DNA of 64,000 nt from Patescibacteria group bacterium (GTDB taxonomy: Bacteria; Patescibacteriota; Minisyncoccia; Phycocordibacterales; BOKC01). The translations under genes were made by a program, and so were the position numbers. The stretch covers positions 1 through 64,000 of the forward strand of contig BOKC01000004.1 in the NCBI GenBank assembly GCA_016860785.1, read 5' to 3'. The notes under the pieces were generated by a model. The model was given only the letters and a program-made list of their open reading frames with translations. It had not been told where the DNA came from and searched no databases. Position 1 is the stretch's first letter. Each line of letters opens with the position of its first letter. This document shows, in pieces, positions 8,739 to 16,684 of this stretch.

Positions 8739-8761
8739 TTTGCGAAGGCGACGTTCGCAAA
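8739..8761. repeat. Short palindromic hairpin after tRNA-Ser
   Basis: TTTGCGAA at 8739-8746 pairs with TTCGCAAA at 8754-8761 across a 7-nt GGCGACG loop. There is no T-run after it, so it is not a standard terminator. It could mark tRNA 3' processing, shield the 5' end of the next mRNA, or be a small mobile palindrome. It ends 10 nt before the start codon at 8772. Confidence 0.6.
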
Positions 8762-8771
8762 TCATAAAAAC

Positions 8772-9098
8772 ATGGCTACAATAGAAGATTTAAAAAAGAT
8801 TGAGATTCGAGTTGGCAAAATTTTAAGCGCCGAGAGAGTTGATGGTTCCCTAAAACTTGTAAAACTTATAGTCTCTTTTGGACATGAAGGTGAGAAACAG
8901 ATTATCGCCGGCATTGGTCTTTATTTTGAAGATGTTTCAGTTTTGATTGGCAATAAATACGCTTTCGTCTATAACTTAGAACCAAGAATTCTTATGGGGC
9001 TCCAAAGTCATGGCATGATTTTGGCCGCCGGCGAAGCCAACACCTTTTCTCTGCTTTCGGTTGACCAATCCGTTTCGGAAGGAAATTTGGTTAAGTAG
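8772..9098 (+). CDS. Stand-alone tRNA-binding domain protein (MetG C-terminal / Arc1p-like)
   Basis: The 108-aa product is a complete OB-fold tRNA-binding domain of the EMAP-II/Arc1p/MetG-C type: IEDLKKIEIRVGKI at the start, then VDGSLKLVKLIVSFG, KQIIAGIG and PRILMGLQSHGMILAA. The ATG at 8772 is chosen because it starts exactly at the domain; the frame upstream runs through the tRNA-Ser gene and cannot be coding. It may supply in trans the tRNA-binding module of a short methionyl-tRNA synthetase, or act as a CsaA-like chaperone. The sequence does not decide between these. Confidence 0.85.
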   Translation: MATIEDLKKIEIRVGKILSAERVDGSLKLVKLIVSFGHEGEKQIIAGIGLYFEDVSVLIGNKYAFVYNLEPRILMGLQSHGMILAAGEANTFSLLSVDQSVSEGNLVK

Positions 9099-9174
9099 AA
9101 ATCTTTACCTACCACGGCATTTTTTGTCTTCATAAAAACTATTCAAAAATACCAAGTGGGGTTAGAATTAAGTG

Positions 9175-9513
9175 ATGTCGGAAAATCCTAACCAAAAGAC
9201 AATTGAAAGCCAAGACGAACCAAGCGAGGTTGAAGTCTTCTGGGCATTTGTTGCTTATTTATTTTTTTTCTTGCCACTTTTATCTAAACACAGAAAAAGT
9301 AAATTTGTCTGGTATCATCTAAAACAAGCATTTGTTTTATTTATATTGTCAGTCGTGGCGTATTTTTTAGCCGGATTAACAGACGGGCTTTTCTTAAGAT
9401 TTTTAATTTTCTCTTCAATTTTTATACTTTGGTGCTTCGGTGCTGTGAATGTCTTACTCGGCAAAAAACGGGCACTGCCAATTGTTGGTAGATTGGCCCG
9501 GATACTGCCGTGA
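9175..9513 (+). CDS. Small multi-pass membrane protein, DUF4870/Tic20-like
   Basis: The 112-aa protein has a polar N-terminus of about 20 residues and three to four hydrophobic segments. Between them lies the motif KFVWYHLKQAF, which recalls the F..YH.kQg(l/f) element of the DUF4870/Tic20-like family common in small genomes. The function of that family is not settled. The start is the ATG at 9175; a GTG codon just before it is also in frame. The stop TGA at 9511-9513 lies 4 nt before the next start, so the two genes are probably co-translated. Confidence 0.7.
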   Translation: MSENPNQKTIESQDEPSEVEVFWAFVAYLFFFLPLLSKHRKSKFVWYHLKQAFVLFILSVVAYFLAGLTDGLFLRFLIFSSIFILWCFGAVNVLLGKKRALPIVGRLARILP

Positions 9514-9517
9514 GCAT

Positions 9518-9766
9518 ATGCTGAATAAAGAAAACATATCTTTTATCTTAATTATTGCTATTTTTATAACCGGCGGAATTTTTCATATTCTAAACAAAAG
9601 CAAAATCAATTTTGAGTCCGAGACCTGCCCGATAGAAACGTTAACCTGCCCTGATGGTTCAGTTGTGAAAAGAATTCCACCGGTCTGCGACTTGCCAGAA
9701 TGTCCGGAAGTTCAGAATTTAGGAAAAACCGAAGGACTGGAAGAAATTGATGATTTTCTTTTCTAA
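9518..9766 (+). CDS. Small membrane-anchored Cys-containing protein
   Basis: The 82-aa product has one N-terminal membrane helix (residues 7-25). An extracytoplasmic tail follows with four cysteines in the pattern CPIETLTCPDGSVVKR then CDLPECPE. This C-x(5)-CPDGS-x(n)-C-x(4)-CP arrangement recurs as a small module in secreted proteins of Parcubacteria-type genomes. I take it as a disulfide-stabilised microdomain of unknown function. The DsbA-like/VKOR pair elsewhere in the window could form its disulfides. The start is the ATG at 9518, 4 nt after the previous stop. Confidence 0.7.
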   Translation: MLNKENISFILIIAIFITGGIFHILNKSKINFESETCPIETLTCPDGSVVKRIPPVCDLPECPEVQNLGKTEGLEEIDDFLF

Positions 9767-9789
9767 GAAGAGAGCATAGAATATGAAGA

Positions 9790-11955
9790 ATGACAGACAT
9801 ACTCCAAAAACCGCTTGAAGAAAATTTTCGTCTAAACCCCAAACAAAAATCTGGCTTAAAAAAATTTGGTCTTAACACCTATGGTGACATTTTGAATTTT
9901 TTTCCGATCCGCTACGAAAAAACGCTTACTCAAAAGCCAATAAATGGTCTCCAAAAAGAAGACGAGGTGTCTGTCTACGGACGGCTTTCGAATCTGGAAA
10001 CCGGAAAAACATGGAGTGGCAAAAGGCCGTTTTCTCGAGGAACGCTGGTTGATCCGACCGGTAAAATTAAAATTCTCTGGCTTAATCAGCCCTATCTGGC
10101 AAAAATGTTTGCCGGTAATCCGTTGGTTAAAATTTCCGGAAAAGTATCTGAAAGAAAAAACACGCTTTGTTTTGTTAATCCGACAATTGATAAAATAACA
10201 GAAATTCCACTACCAATCTTAAATCAAGATTCCGAAAATCAAGACAAAAATCCTTTTGAGCCGATTTATAAAGAAACGACCGGATTAAGCTCGCGCTGGT
10301 TTTATTTCGCTGTCCAAAAAATCTTGCGTAGTGGAATTTTAGAGGAACAGAAAGATCCGATTCCGTCAGAAATTTTGAAGAAATACAATTTACCGACATT
10401 AAAATCTTCTTTCGTCTGGATTCACATACCAAAAAAAGAAGGTGATTATTTAGCCGCCAGAAAAAGATTCGCCTTTCAAGAAATATTTTTCATTCAGCTT
10501 GAAAAACAAAAAGAAAGAAAAGCGAGCCAAGAAAAAAAATCATTCAGAATTGAAAAAACAAAAAAAGATTTGGAGGGATTTTTGAAGAAACTGCCGTTCA
10601 GATTGACTGATGCGCAAGATAGAGCGGTTTCAGAAATCTTAAAAGATTTTAAAAGAGAGTTTCCGATGTCGCGTCTTTTAGAGGGAGATGTCGGAAGCGG
10701 AAAAACGGCAGTCGCCGCCATTACTTCTTACGCGACCATTTCCACTCCTCCACCGGATAATAAATTCGGCGGACTGCAGGTGGCTTATATGGCGCCGACA
10801 GAAATTCTCGCCAATCAGCATTTTAAAACTTTTGTTGAAACCTTTGCCGGCCTTAACATAAAAGTCGGATTAATCACCGGATCAGGTTGTAAAAAATTTC
10901 CGTCAAAAATTAACCCAAATGAGGCAACAACAATTTCTAAATCGCAGCTTCTAAAATGGGTCGTTCAAGGGGAAATTCCAATTCTCATCGGCACTCATTC
11001 TTTAATTGAAAAAAAAGTGAACTTTAAAAATCTGGCTTTTGTCATAATTGACGAACAGCACCGCTTCGGCACCGCCCAAAGAAGCCGGCTTAGAAAAAAA
11101 GACGATATTTTGCCGCATCTGCTTTCAATGACCGCCACGCCGATTCCCCGAACACTGGCTCTAACAATTTACGGCGATTTAGATTTAACTATTTTGGACC
11201 AAATGCCAAGTGGCCGAAAACCGGTCATCACGGAAATTGTCACGCCTCAAAAAAGAAAAGAAACTTATGAAAAAATCCGACACGAACTTGTGGCGGGTCG
11301 GCAACTTTATGTCGTTTGCCCTCGCATCAACGAGGCGGATCCGGAAAAAGAAATGGCTCTAAATGTTAAATCAGTCACAGAAGAAGCAAGGCGCCTCAAA
11401 AAAGAAATTTTTCCGGAATATGAAATTGGCATTCTTCATAGCAAACTCAAAAAAGACGAGAAAGAAAAAGTTATGGATAAATTTACCAAAAATGAAATCC
11501 AGATTCTTTGCGCGACTTCCGTCGTGGAAGTCGGTGTCAACGTGCCAAACGCCACCACAATTATTATAGAAGGTGCAGAAAGATTCGGCTTGGCGCAACT
11601 GCATCAGCTCCGTGGTCGAGTTTTACGAAGCCGACATCAAGCATATTGTTTTGTTTTCTCCGATTCAAAATCAGGGAAATCAATAGAGCGACTCAAAGCC
11701 ATGATTACAGCCAAGAACGGCTTTGAATTGGCAGAATTGGATCTTGCGCAAAGAGGTGCTGGCGAACTTTATGGCCAAAAACAATGGGGCATAACGGACC
11801 TCGGCATGGAAGCCATCAAAAATATTAAAATGGTTGAGGCGGCCAGAAACGAAGCCCGAGAAATTGTTGAGTCCGATCCGGAATTAAAAGAACTAAAACA
11901 CCAACACTTAAGAGAGATTCTGGAAAACCAGAAAGGAAAGTATCATTTTGAGTAA
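9790..11955 (+). CDS. recG: ATP-dependent DNA helicase RecG
   Basis: RecG remodels stalled forks and branch-migrates Holliday and D-loop intermediates. The 721-aa protein has the N-terminal wedge/OB domain (about residues 55-140, with VSVYGRL and the strand pattern of the wedge). The SF2 helicase core has Walker A EGDVGSGKTAVA near 298-309, the Q-box region LTDAQDRAVSEI before it, motif II DEQHRFG, motif III TATPIPRT, motif V CATSVVEVGVNVPNA and motif VI QLRGRVLRS. The C-terminal TRG region is present (LAQRGAGELYGQKQ). Length is normal. It is probably co-transcribed with the two small membrane protein genes upstream. Confidence 0.97.
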   Translation: MTDILQKPLEENFRLNPKQKSGLKKFGLNTYGDILNFFPIRYEKTLTQKPINGLQKEDEVSVYGRLSNLETGKTWSGKRPFSRGTLVDPTGKIKILWLNQPYLAKMFAGNPLVKISGKVSERKNTLCFVNPTIDKITEIPLPILNQDSENQDKNPFEPIYKETTGLSSRWFYFAVQKILRSGILEEQKDPIPSEILKKYNLPTLKSSFVWIHIPKKEGDYLAARKRFAFQEIFFIQLEKQKERKASQEKKSFRIEKTKKDLEGFLKKLPFRLTDAQDRAVSEILKDFKREFPMSRLLEGDVGSGKTAVAAITSYATISTPPPDNKFGGLQVAYMAPTEILANQHFKTFVETFAGLNIKVGLITGSGCKKFPSKINPNEATTISKSQLLKWVVQGEIPILIGTHSLIEKKVNFKNLAFVIIDEQHRFGTAQRSRLRKKDDILPHLLSMTATPIPRTLALTIYGDLDLTILDQMPSGRKPVITEIVTPQKRKETYEKIRHELVAGRQLYVVCPRINEADPEKEMALNVKSVTEEARRLKKEIFPEYEIGILHSKLKKDEKEKVMDKFTKNEIQILCATSVVEVGVNVPNATTIIIEGAERFGLAQLHQLRGRVLRSRHQAYCFVFSDSKSGKSIERLKAMITAKNGFELAELDLAQRGAGELYGQKQWGITDLGMEAIKNIKMVEAARNEAREIVESDPELKELKHQHLREILENQKGKYHFE

Positions 11956-12015
11956 ACGCGGATTAACGCAGATGTAAAATACCCGCTGATATACGCGGAT
12001 AATAAAAGCTGATAA
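11956..12015. repeat. Intergenic CGCGGAT/ACGCAGAT-type repeat
   Basis: The spacer between recG and tRNA-Ile contains repeated units related to CGCGGATTAACGCAGATG, with an inverted copy CGCTGATATACGCGGAT. Spacers of this wording are seen scattered in many unrelated genomes and are usually non-coding. I see no terminator with a T-run here. Confidence 0.5.
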
Positions 12016-12089
12016 TGCGCCCACTTGGACTCGAACCAAGAAACCTTCCGTGTATAAGACGGACGCTCTACCAATTGAGCTATAGGCGC
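12016..12089 (-). tRNA. tRNA-Ile with anticodon UAU
   Basis: On the minus strand the acceptor GCGCCTA pairs with TGGGCGC (one G-U pair), the D-arm is GCTC...GAGC and the T-arm is CTTGG/CCAAG around TTCGAGT. The anticodon stem TCCGT/ACGGA encloses the 7-nt loop CTTATAC, so positions 34-36 are UAU, decoding AUA isoleucine. A73, C4-G69, C29-G41 and A37 agree with isoleucine identity. The variable loop seems to be 6 nt, one longer than usual. No CCA is encoded. Most bacteria read AUA with a lysidine-modified CAU tRNA, so UAU is uncommon. Confidence 0.85.
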
Positions 12090-12116
12090 AAATCTGAAAG
12101 TATATTACAATAATTT

Positions 12117-12782
12117 CTAGTTTTTAGAAACTTCTTCTTGAAGATACTTCATTGCCATTATCACATACTCGTTCAGGTCTCTGTTGTGTATCATGACGTT
12201 GCAAGTTCCCTTACCAAAACCATTTTTATAATTCAAACCAGATAATTTGGATTTTTTTATATATATTTGAGTAAAACACTTTGTGGGTAATTTTAGTTCT
12301 TTACTCCAATATCTTACAATTTCATCTTTATCCATATCCTTATATAAATGAATTTTTACCTTTATTTTATCAAAGGGAGCGTGAATAGTTTTGAGCCATT
12401 TAATAAAGAATTTGAGTACGGCAGGATCTGTGTTGGCTACAGCTGTTGTTGTAACAGCCGTCTTATATCCTTCACCCCAATACAAAAACAGGCCACATAA
12501 AAATATCTCTCTTTTATTAAGTTTGCTAATATCTTTTTTTACTCTTTCATAAACTTTTGACAATCTTTCCTCTCTTTTCTTCCTCATCGTATTCCGAAAA
12601 TTCTCAATTCTTCTAGGATTGATATCTCTTAGCTCTTTAATCCTTTCAGGAGACAAAGGATAATCAGAAAGCCAACCGCTTAATGTACTTTTACTTAGTC
12701 CGAGCTGTTGCTTAATTTGGCTATAACTCATTCCTTTAAGTCGGAGTTGAATAGCTTTTTCTTTATCTTTTCTTCTAGCCAT
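12117..12782 (-). CDS. HTH protein with LAGLIDADG-like C-terminal domain
   Basis: The 221-aa protein starts with a basic helix-turn-helix (about residues 5-45: AIQLRLKGMSYSQIKQQLGL then KSTLSGWL), as in resolvase or transposase-type DNA-binding domains. The C-terminal half begins with REIFLCGLFLYWGEG. This resembles the first LAGLIDADG helix (xxGLFxxxG with an acidic residue), followed by a TDPAVLKFFIKWLK segment typical of the same fold. The catalytic aspartate of homing endonucleases is not obvious, so it may only bind DNA. It sits alone between tRNA-Ile and the TraC-like gene, and its promoter is overlaid by nested inverted repeats. It could be a regulator or a remnant of a mobile element. 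Confidence 0.65.
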   Translation of the reverse strand: MARRKDKEKAIQLRLKGMSYSQIKQQLGLSKSTLSGWLSDYPLSPERIKELRDINPRRIENFRNTMRKKREERLSKVYERVKKDISKLNKREIFLCGLFLYWGEGYKTAVTTTAVANTDPAVLKFFIKWLKTIHAPFDKIKVKIHLYKDMDKDEIVRYWSKELKLPTKCFTQIYIKKSKLSGLNYKNGFGKGTCNVMIHNRDLNEYVIMAMKYLQEEVSKN

Positions 12783-12784
12783 AC

Positions 12785-12830
12785 ACGAACCTTTAAGTTA
12801 TAAATAACTTCTATATTATATCAGGTTCGT
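12785..12830 (-). promoter_or_regulatory. Promoter of the HTH gene with nested inverted repeats
   Basis: A minus-strand -10 box TATAAT lies at 12815-12820. Around it, ACGAACCT (12785-12792) and AGGTTCGT (12823-12830) form an 8-bp inverted repeat. Inside it AAGTTAT (12795-12801) and ATAACTT (12804-12810) form a second, 7-bp repeat. The outer arm ends 2 nt before the start codon. The arrangement suits an autoregulatory operator for the HTH protein, or an mRNA hairpin that hides the start site. No clear -35 box is seen. Confidence 0.6.
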
Positions 12831-12870
12831 ATTTATATTGTATGTGAGAATCTGATAAAGGAAGGGACAG

Positions 12871-15621
12871 TTACTGATGTTTTCTCATTATCTCCTGCTC
12901 AATCTCCTCACGGTCTCGGCCGAATTTCAGGTAAGAGAGTTCTTTTAATTTGTCGGCAAATTCCGGCCGGCCGGGTTTGGGCGGCGGAATTTCAATATTA
13001 AACGGCGTAACCGGCCGGCCGTGAACCAAAAGTTTCAAGTAGCAATTATAATTGTCTATATTCATCAAATCTTTGGCGGAGAAAACCGGCGAGAATTGTT
13101 TTTCCAAGTATTCGGCATCATCCGAGCCGATTCTAAAAGACGAAAGAGAGCCAACATTGCCGAAAACCGAGTCACGAATTCCCTCTTCAAGTTGGGCGAT
13201 GAATTGATGGGCGATGGTCAGAGACAATTTGTATTTTCTGGCTTCGGATAAAATAGTTGAGATTGAATCGGTCGTAACATTTTGAAACTCGTCGATATAA
13301 AGATAAAAAGGGTGAATTTCTTTACCAAAAGAATCTACCCGCGACAGTGCGGCCATTAAAATTTTGCCAACAATTATGAGTCCCAAGAGATTGCTGTTGA
13401 TGTCACCCAAACGTCCTTTTGCCAAATTGACCAGAAGAATTTTGCGACTATCCATAATCTCTCGGAAATTCAAAGCTGATTTTTCTTGAGCGACAATCGG
13501 CCGCATAATGTCGTTGGCCAAAAAGACGTCAAATTTGCTGGTGATATAAGGCACAATATTGGCTAAAGCCGCTTCACCGCCGGCTTTCTCGGCAACCTCC
13601 CGCCAAAACTGAACAACAATCGGATTTTTACATTTGGAAAGTTTGAGGTCGCGGTAGGACTTATTGGCCATAACACGAGAAACATCCAGAAGCGTTGAGC
13701 CAGATGAAGGGTCTTCAATGACCAGCATTGTCGCGTTTCTGAAATATTGTTCAAACATCGGACCCATTGATTCCGGAACCCCGCCATAAAGCTTTTGGAA
13801 AATACTGAAAAGCTCGTTGACCACAAAAGTTTTCTGTTCCGGAAAATTCTGGTCAAACTCCAGCATATTTAGCCCCATCGGCCGGGCGGTGTAGCTCGGA
13901 TCAAAATAGATAACATCTTCATATCTTTCTTTCGGCACATTTGCCAAAATATCCAAAATATCAACGCCGTGCGGATCAATAAAGCAGACACCGTTACCTT
14001 TTTCAATATCCTGAATAATCAAATTTTTCAAAAGCGAGGATTTACCGGTGCCGGTCTGACCGATGATGTAAAAATGTCGGAGCCGGTCTTCGTCAGTAAT
14101 TTTAACCTCGGTTGCCAAATTGCGATGCCGGTTTACCCCGAGCAAAACTCCGTCTGCCGGCAAGCCGCTTGGCGTCGGCGCCGAGCCAGATTTGGCGCGT
14201 TTTAACTGCGGCGCGCTTTTCACCGCTTCGGTGTTCAAGTGCATAATACTTGTCAACTCTTTTAAATTTAGGGGCAGAGCATAGTCGTCACAAAACATCC
14301 GAAATGAAAAATCTTTTTGCATTTGAAATAATTTATTGCCTGAAAGTCGTAAGAATTTGAATTTATTGCCATCTGTATTTTCAAATTGGTTAAAAGCCGA
14401 CTCCAAATCAGACAAAATTGAGCTAGCTTCATCTTCGGTTCGAGAAGAAGCAACTAGTCGGATATTAGTCTTGATAATCGGCGAAGAAATTTTTTTCTGG
14501 ATGTTTTCCAATGCCTGCTGATTAACTTCTTCATTTCTCTGAACCGGAATACCGTCTTTGTCTGTTGTCTTTTTCTTGTTTGAACTAAACACCTCTCTTA
14601 AAGTTCCGACAACTTCGCCACCGAAACTCATCGGCACCTTGGCGGCTTCTTTAACCGATTTACCTTTTTTTATTTCTTCCAAAGCATGTTTGAATTTCCG
14701 CAAAATCTCTCCACCACCAGAAGGGCTAAAAATAATCTGAATCGATGCACCCTCACCAACCTTGTCTACCTTTGAAAAAGCGTTGAGTAGTGAGTTGATT
14801 GGGTCATAATCAAATTCTTCATAAGTTTTTATTGGAAAAATCGGTTTATTAGATAAACCAAGGATTGAGCCAACTGACGCGCCATCTTCATTAAAAATGT
14901 TGTAATCGTCTTTTTGTTCAATAACTTTAGCATTCGGAAAAACTGATAAGATCTGCTTTTCAAACAACTCACTTTTTTCTGTTGGCACCGAAACATAAAA
15001 ACTGAATTCCTCGCCAACTGCCGGCATCGCCAACTCTATGGAAAAGTGGCTTGGCCACTTTTTCGGATCATGAATTGAAAGCATGCCTGCATAAAATTGC
15101 TCCATTGAAGAAATCAATTCTTTCAGTGGCTTTTGCTGCTCATTTTTATCTCGGTATTCTTCCGGCAAAAGAATTTCAAAAAGCGTCATATTAAGCGCGC
15201 GGTAAAGCGGCTCTTTTTCTTTAAGCCCGAGCTTATAGCCGGCTTTGACATATTGGACCAAAAAGCGATGAAGGTCATCTTCCAAGTGCGAGTCGCCGAC
15301 TTTGTCCAAAATGGCAAAAGCGTTTTTAATTCCCTTCTCTTGAATGAGAGAGGTCAACTCACTCATTTGCTTGTCGTGTGGCTCGGGCTTAAGGCCTTCA
15401 ATAATGCCCTTTGTTTCAGATGGTTGAATTTCAACTTTCAGGCCAGCTGTCGGCTCTCGGCGATAGCTTTCTATTTCTTCGGAAATTATTTTTTCCGTTT
15501 CCGGCCGCTCTTTGGCGCCCTCAAAAGCCGCCTCCTTTTCCCGAACTTTCTCCCGTAAATATTCCAATTCTGCTTCAACTGAATCAAATTTGCCAAAATT
15601 TTTTCCGAAACTTTCAGGCAT
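12871..15621 (-). CDS. Large TraC/VirB4-like (HerA-FtsK superfamily) ATPase with type IV secretion DNA-binding fold
   Basis: The 916-aa protein has a charged coiled N-terminus (1-55), a long mixed region, then a P-loop domain. Walker A GQTGTGKSS lies near residues 520-528, followed by FIDPHGVD. Walker B YIDEFQNV lies near 775, and an arginine/sensor region follows (ARKYKLSLTIAHQF). This resembles conjugative coupling and VirB4/TraC ATPases. No other type IV secretion genes surround it, so it is an orphan here. Such lone ATPases are widespread in Patescibacteria and may move DNA or protein across the envelope; the substrate is unknown. Its start codon is 28 nt upstream of the strong terminator of the lipoprotein gene. 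Confidence 0.8.
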   Translation of the reverse strand: MPESFGKNFGKFDSVEAELEYLREKVREKEAAFEGAKERPETEKIISEEIESYRREPTAGLKVEIQPSETKGIIEGLKPEPHDKQMSELTSLIQEKGIKNAFAILDKVGDSHLEDDLHRFLVQYVKAGYKLGLKEKEPLYRALNMTLFEILLPEEYRDKNEQQKPLKELISSMEQFYAGMLSIHDPKKWPSHFSIELAMPAVGEEFSFYVSVPTEKSELFEKQILSVFPNAKVIEQKDDYNIFNEDGASVGSILGLSNKPIFPIKTYEEFDYDPINSLLNAFSKVDKVGEGASIQIIFSPSGGGEILRKFKHALEEIKKGKSVKEAAKVPMSFGGEVVGTLREVFSSNKKKTTDKDGIPVQRNEEVNQQALENIQKKISSPIIKTNIRLVASSRTEDEASSILSDLESAFNQFENTDGNKFKFLRLSGNKLFQMQKDFSFRMFCDDYALPLNLKELTSIMHLNTEAVKSAPQLKRAKSGSAPTPSGLPADGVLLGVNRHRNLATEVKITDEDRLRHFYIIGQTGTGKSSLLKNLIIQDIEKGNGVCFIDPHGVDILDILANVPKERYEDVIYFDPSYTARPMGLNMLEFDQNFPEQKTFVVNELFSIFQKLYGGVPESMGPMFEQYFRNATMLVIEDPSSGSTLLDVSRVMANKSYRDLKLSKCKNPIVVQFWREVAEKAGGEAALANIVPYITSKFDVFLANDIMRPIVAQEKSALNFREIMDSRKILLVNLAKGRLGDINSNLLGLIIVGKILMAALSRVDSFGKEIHPFYLYIDEFQNVTTDSISTILSEARKYKLSLTIAHQFIAQLEEGIRDSVFGNVGSLSSFRIGSDDAEYLEKQFSPVFSAKDLMNIDNYNCYLKLLVHGRPVTPFNIEIPPPKPGRPEFADKLKELSYLKFGRDREEIEQEIMRKHQ

Positions 15622-15648
15622 GGTGTTTTATTTTGATAATTGTATCAT

Positions 15649-15688
15649 AAAAAACCCGCCCAAGTCGCTTTCGCAACTTGGGCGGGTT
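15649..15688 (-). terminator. Intrinsic terminator of the lipoprotein gene
   Basis: AACCCGCCCAAGT (15653-15665) pairs perfectly with ACTTGGGCGGGTT (15676-15688) over a 10-nt loop. On the minus strand the hairpin is followed by a T-run, so it ends the transcript of the lipoprotein gene at 15716-16501 and insulates it from the TraC-like gene downstream. Confidence 0.9.
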
Positions 15689-15715
15689 GTGTTGGTTCTT
15701 TCCGGCAGGCCGGTG

Positions 15716-16501
15716 TCAGTCTTTCGACTCTTTCTCTTCCCGCTCAACATTCAGGAAAGACATGTGCCTAGGTCGACCCTCTCTTAGGCCGCTGATGTCG
15801 GTAGGCCACATCTGATCTGTTCCGGAAGTGTGGTCCCAGTTTACCGAGTCTACTCTGTAGGGGCCAAATCCGTCTTTCAGTTGAAAAAGGAAGTGTTCCT
15901 CTGCACCGTCCGGTCCAGTGTATGCGAACCTATCACCCGGCTTGATCCGAGCGATGGTCGTGCCGGCACTGTTGAAAATTTCCGTCTCAACATTGCTGTT
16001 GTTGACGAAAAGAATCAACTTGGCCGGCGCGACGTTAGATTTCGGAGTCGATTTCTTCGCCACCGCAGTCGACTCGGGCTCTTTCAAGCCAAAGCTGGAA
16101 CGGTGGACATTCCAAAACCAGTTGAGATCACTGGCTCGCAACACTCTCTGAATCGGCTCGCCGACTTGGGCGAGAGTGTCCGGTCCGCTCTTCTCCGTCC
16201 GCTCGAAAGCAGTGACAGTGAAAACCGCCACTGCTCTCTGACCATGCGAGCCAAAAACGATCGGCTCGGTCGAGGGACGTTCGTAGGTGTAGGTCTCGCG
16301 GTCAGCGAGACGGAGTTCTGCTTTTCCGTTTGCATCCTCCACCTCCAACTTGAGAACGAGGCCTCCCGTCTGGTTGGAGATCAGGAAGTTGTTGGGTTGG
16401 TAGGTTTCAGCCCGGCTGGGCGAAGAACCTGAAGTAGTGGCGCAGGCAGGCAGGCAGAGTGCCAACAGGTACAGAACCAACATTGTGAAGAACTTTCGCA
16501 T
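15716..16501 (-). CDS. Predicted lipoprotein of unknown function
   Basis: The 261-aa protein has a lipoprotein signal peptide: basic MRKFF, a hydrophobic core, and lipobox LPAC with Cys20, followed by a Ser/Thr-rich linker. The mature part appears to hold two weakly similar beta-rich units (about 36-95 and 155-210). Each runs F-x-x-N, then E-(V/I)-x-(D/N)-x-x-G, then an aromatic Y-x-Y or F-x-Y. I do not recognise a family. The gene has its own promoter, a purine-rich ribosome-binding site before the ATG and its own terminator. Its GC content (about 54% by eye) is clearly above the neighbours, which may mean recent transfer. Confidence 0.75.
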   Translation of the reverse strand: MRKFFTMLVLYLLALCLPACATTSGSSPSRAETYQPNNFLISNQTGGLVLKLEVEDANGKAELRLADRETYTYERPSTEPIVFGSHGQRAVAVFTVTAFERTEKSGPDTLAQVGEPIQRVLRASDLNWFWNVHRSSFGLKEPESTAVAKKSTPKSNVAPAKLILFVNNSNVETEIFNSAGTTIARIKPGDRFAYTGPDGAEEHFLFQLKDGFGPYRVDSVNWDHTSGTDQMWPTDISGLREGRPRHMSFLNVEREEKESKD

Positions 16502-16537
16502 CTTTTTCCCCTTTCGTGTGTGTCATTGGGTGCTCAC

Positions 16538-16556
16538 AGAGAACACGTTGTTCTCT
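16538..16556 (-). promoter_or_regulatory. Perfect inverted repeat in the 5' leader of the lipoprotein gene
   Basis: AGAGAACA (16538-16545) and TGTTCTCT (16549-16556) flank a 3-nt centre. The repeat begins about 11 nt downstream of the predicted minus-strand transcription start and 37 nt before the ATG. It could be a dimeric repressor operator. As RNA its 3-nt loop would make only a modest hairpin. Confidence 0.6.
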
Positions 16557-16573
16557 ATTCTTAATCTTTTTTT

Positions 16574-16602
16574 ATGTTATCATAGTTTAGTAATTATGTC
16601 AA
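16574..16602 (-). promoter_or_regulatory. Sigma70-type promoter for the lipoprotein gene
   Basis: On the minus strand TTGACA (16597-16602), a 17-nt spacer and TAACAT (16574-16579) make a near-consensus promoter. The predicted start near 16567 leaves a 65-nt leader carrying the inverted repeat at 16538-16556. Its -35 lies 3 nt from the -35 of the divergent promoter. Confidence 0.75.
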
Positions 16603-16605
16603 TAT

Positions 16606-16634
16606 TTGACTATTTTTTGTTTTTTTGGTATGAA
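16606..16634 (+). promoter_or_regulatory. Sigma70-type promoter for the 73-aa gene
   Basis: TTGACT (16606-16611), a 17-nt spacer and TATGAA (16629-16634) face the small gene at 16685. It is back to back with the lipoprotein promoter, so one bound factor could affect both. Confidence 0.7.
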
Positions 16635-16684
16635 AGATAGAGAATCTGGACAAAACACAGGCAAAACACAGAAGGAGAAAAGCG

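Noticed and set aside
12016-12089. Reading the tRNA as tRNA-Val(UAC)
   Set aside because: That needs a shifted anticodon loop that breaks the 5-bp TCCGT/ACGGA stem; the natural 7-nt loop gives UAU.
15830-16432. 200-aa plus-strand open frame antisense to the lipoprotein gene
   Set aside because: The minus-strand gene has a lipobox signal peptide, promoter, ribosome-binding site and terminator; the antisense frame has none of these.
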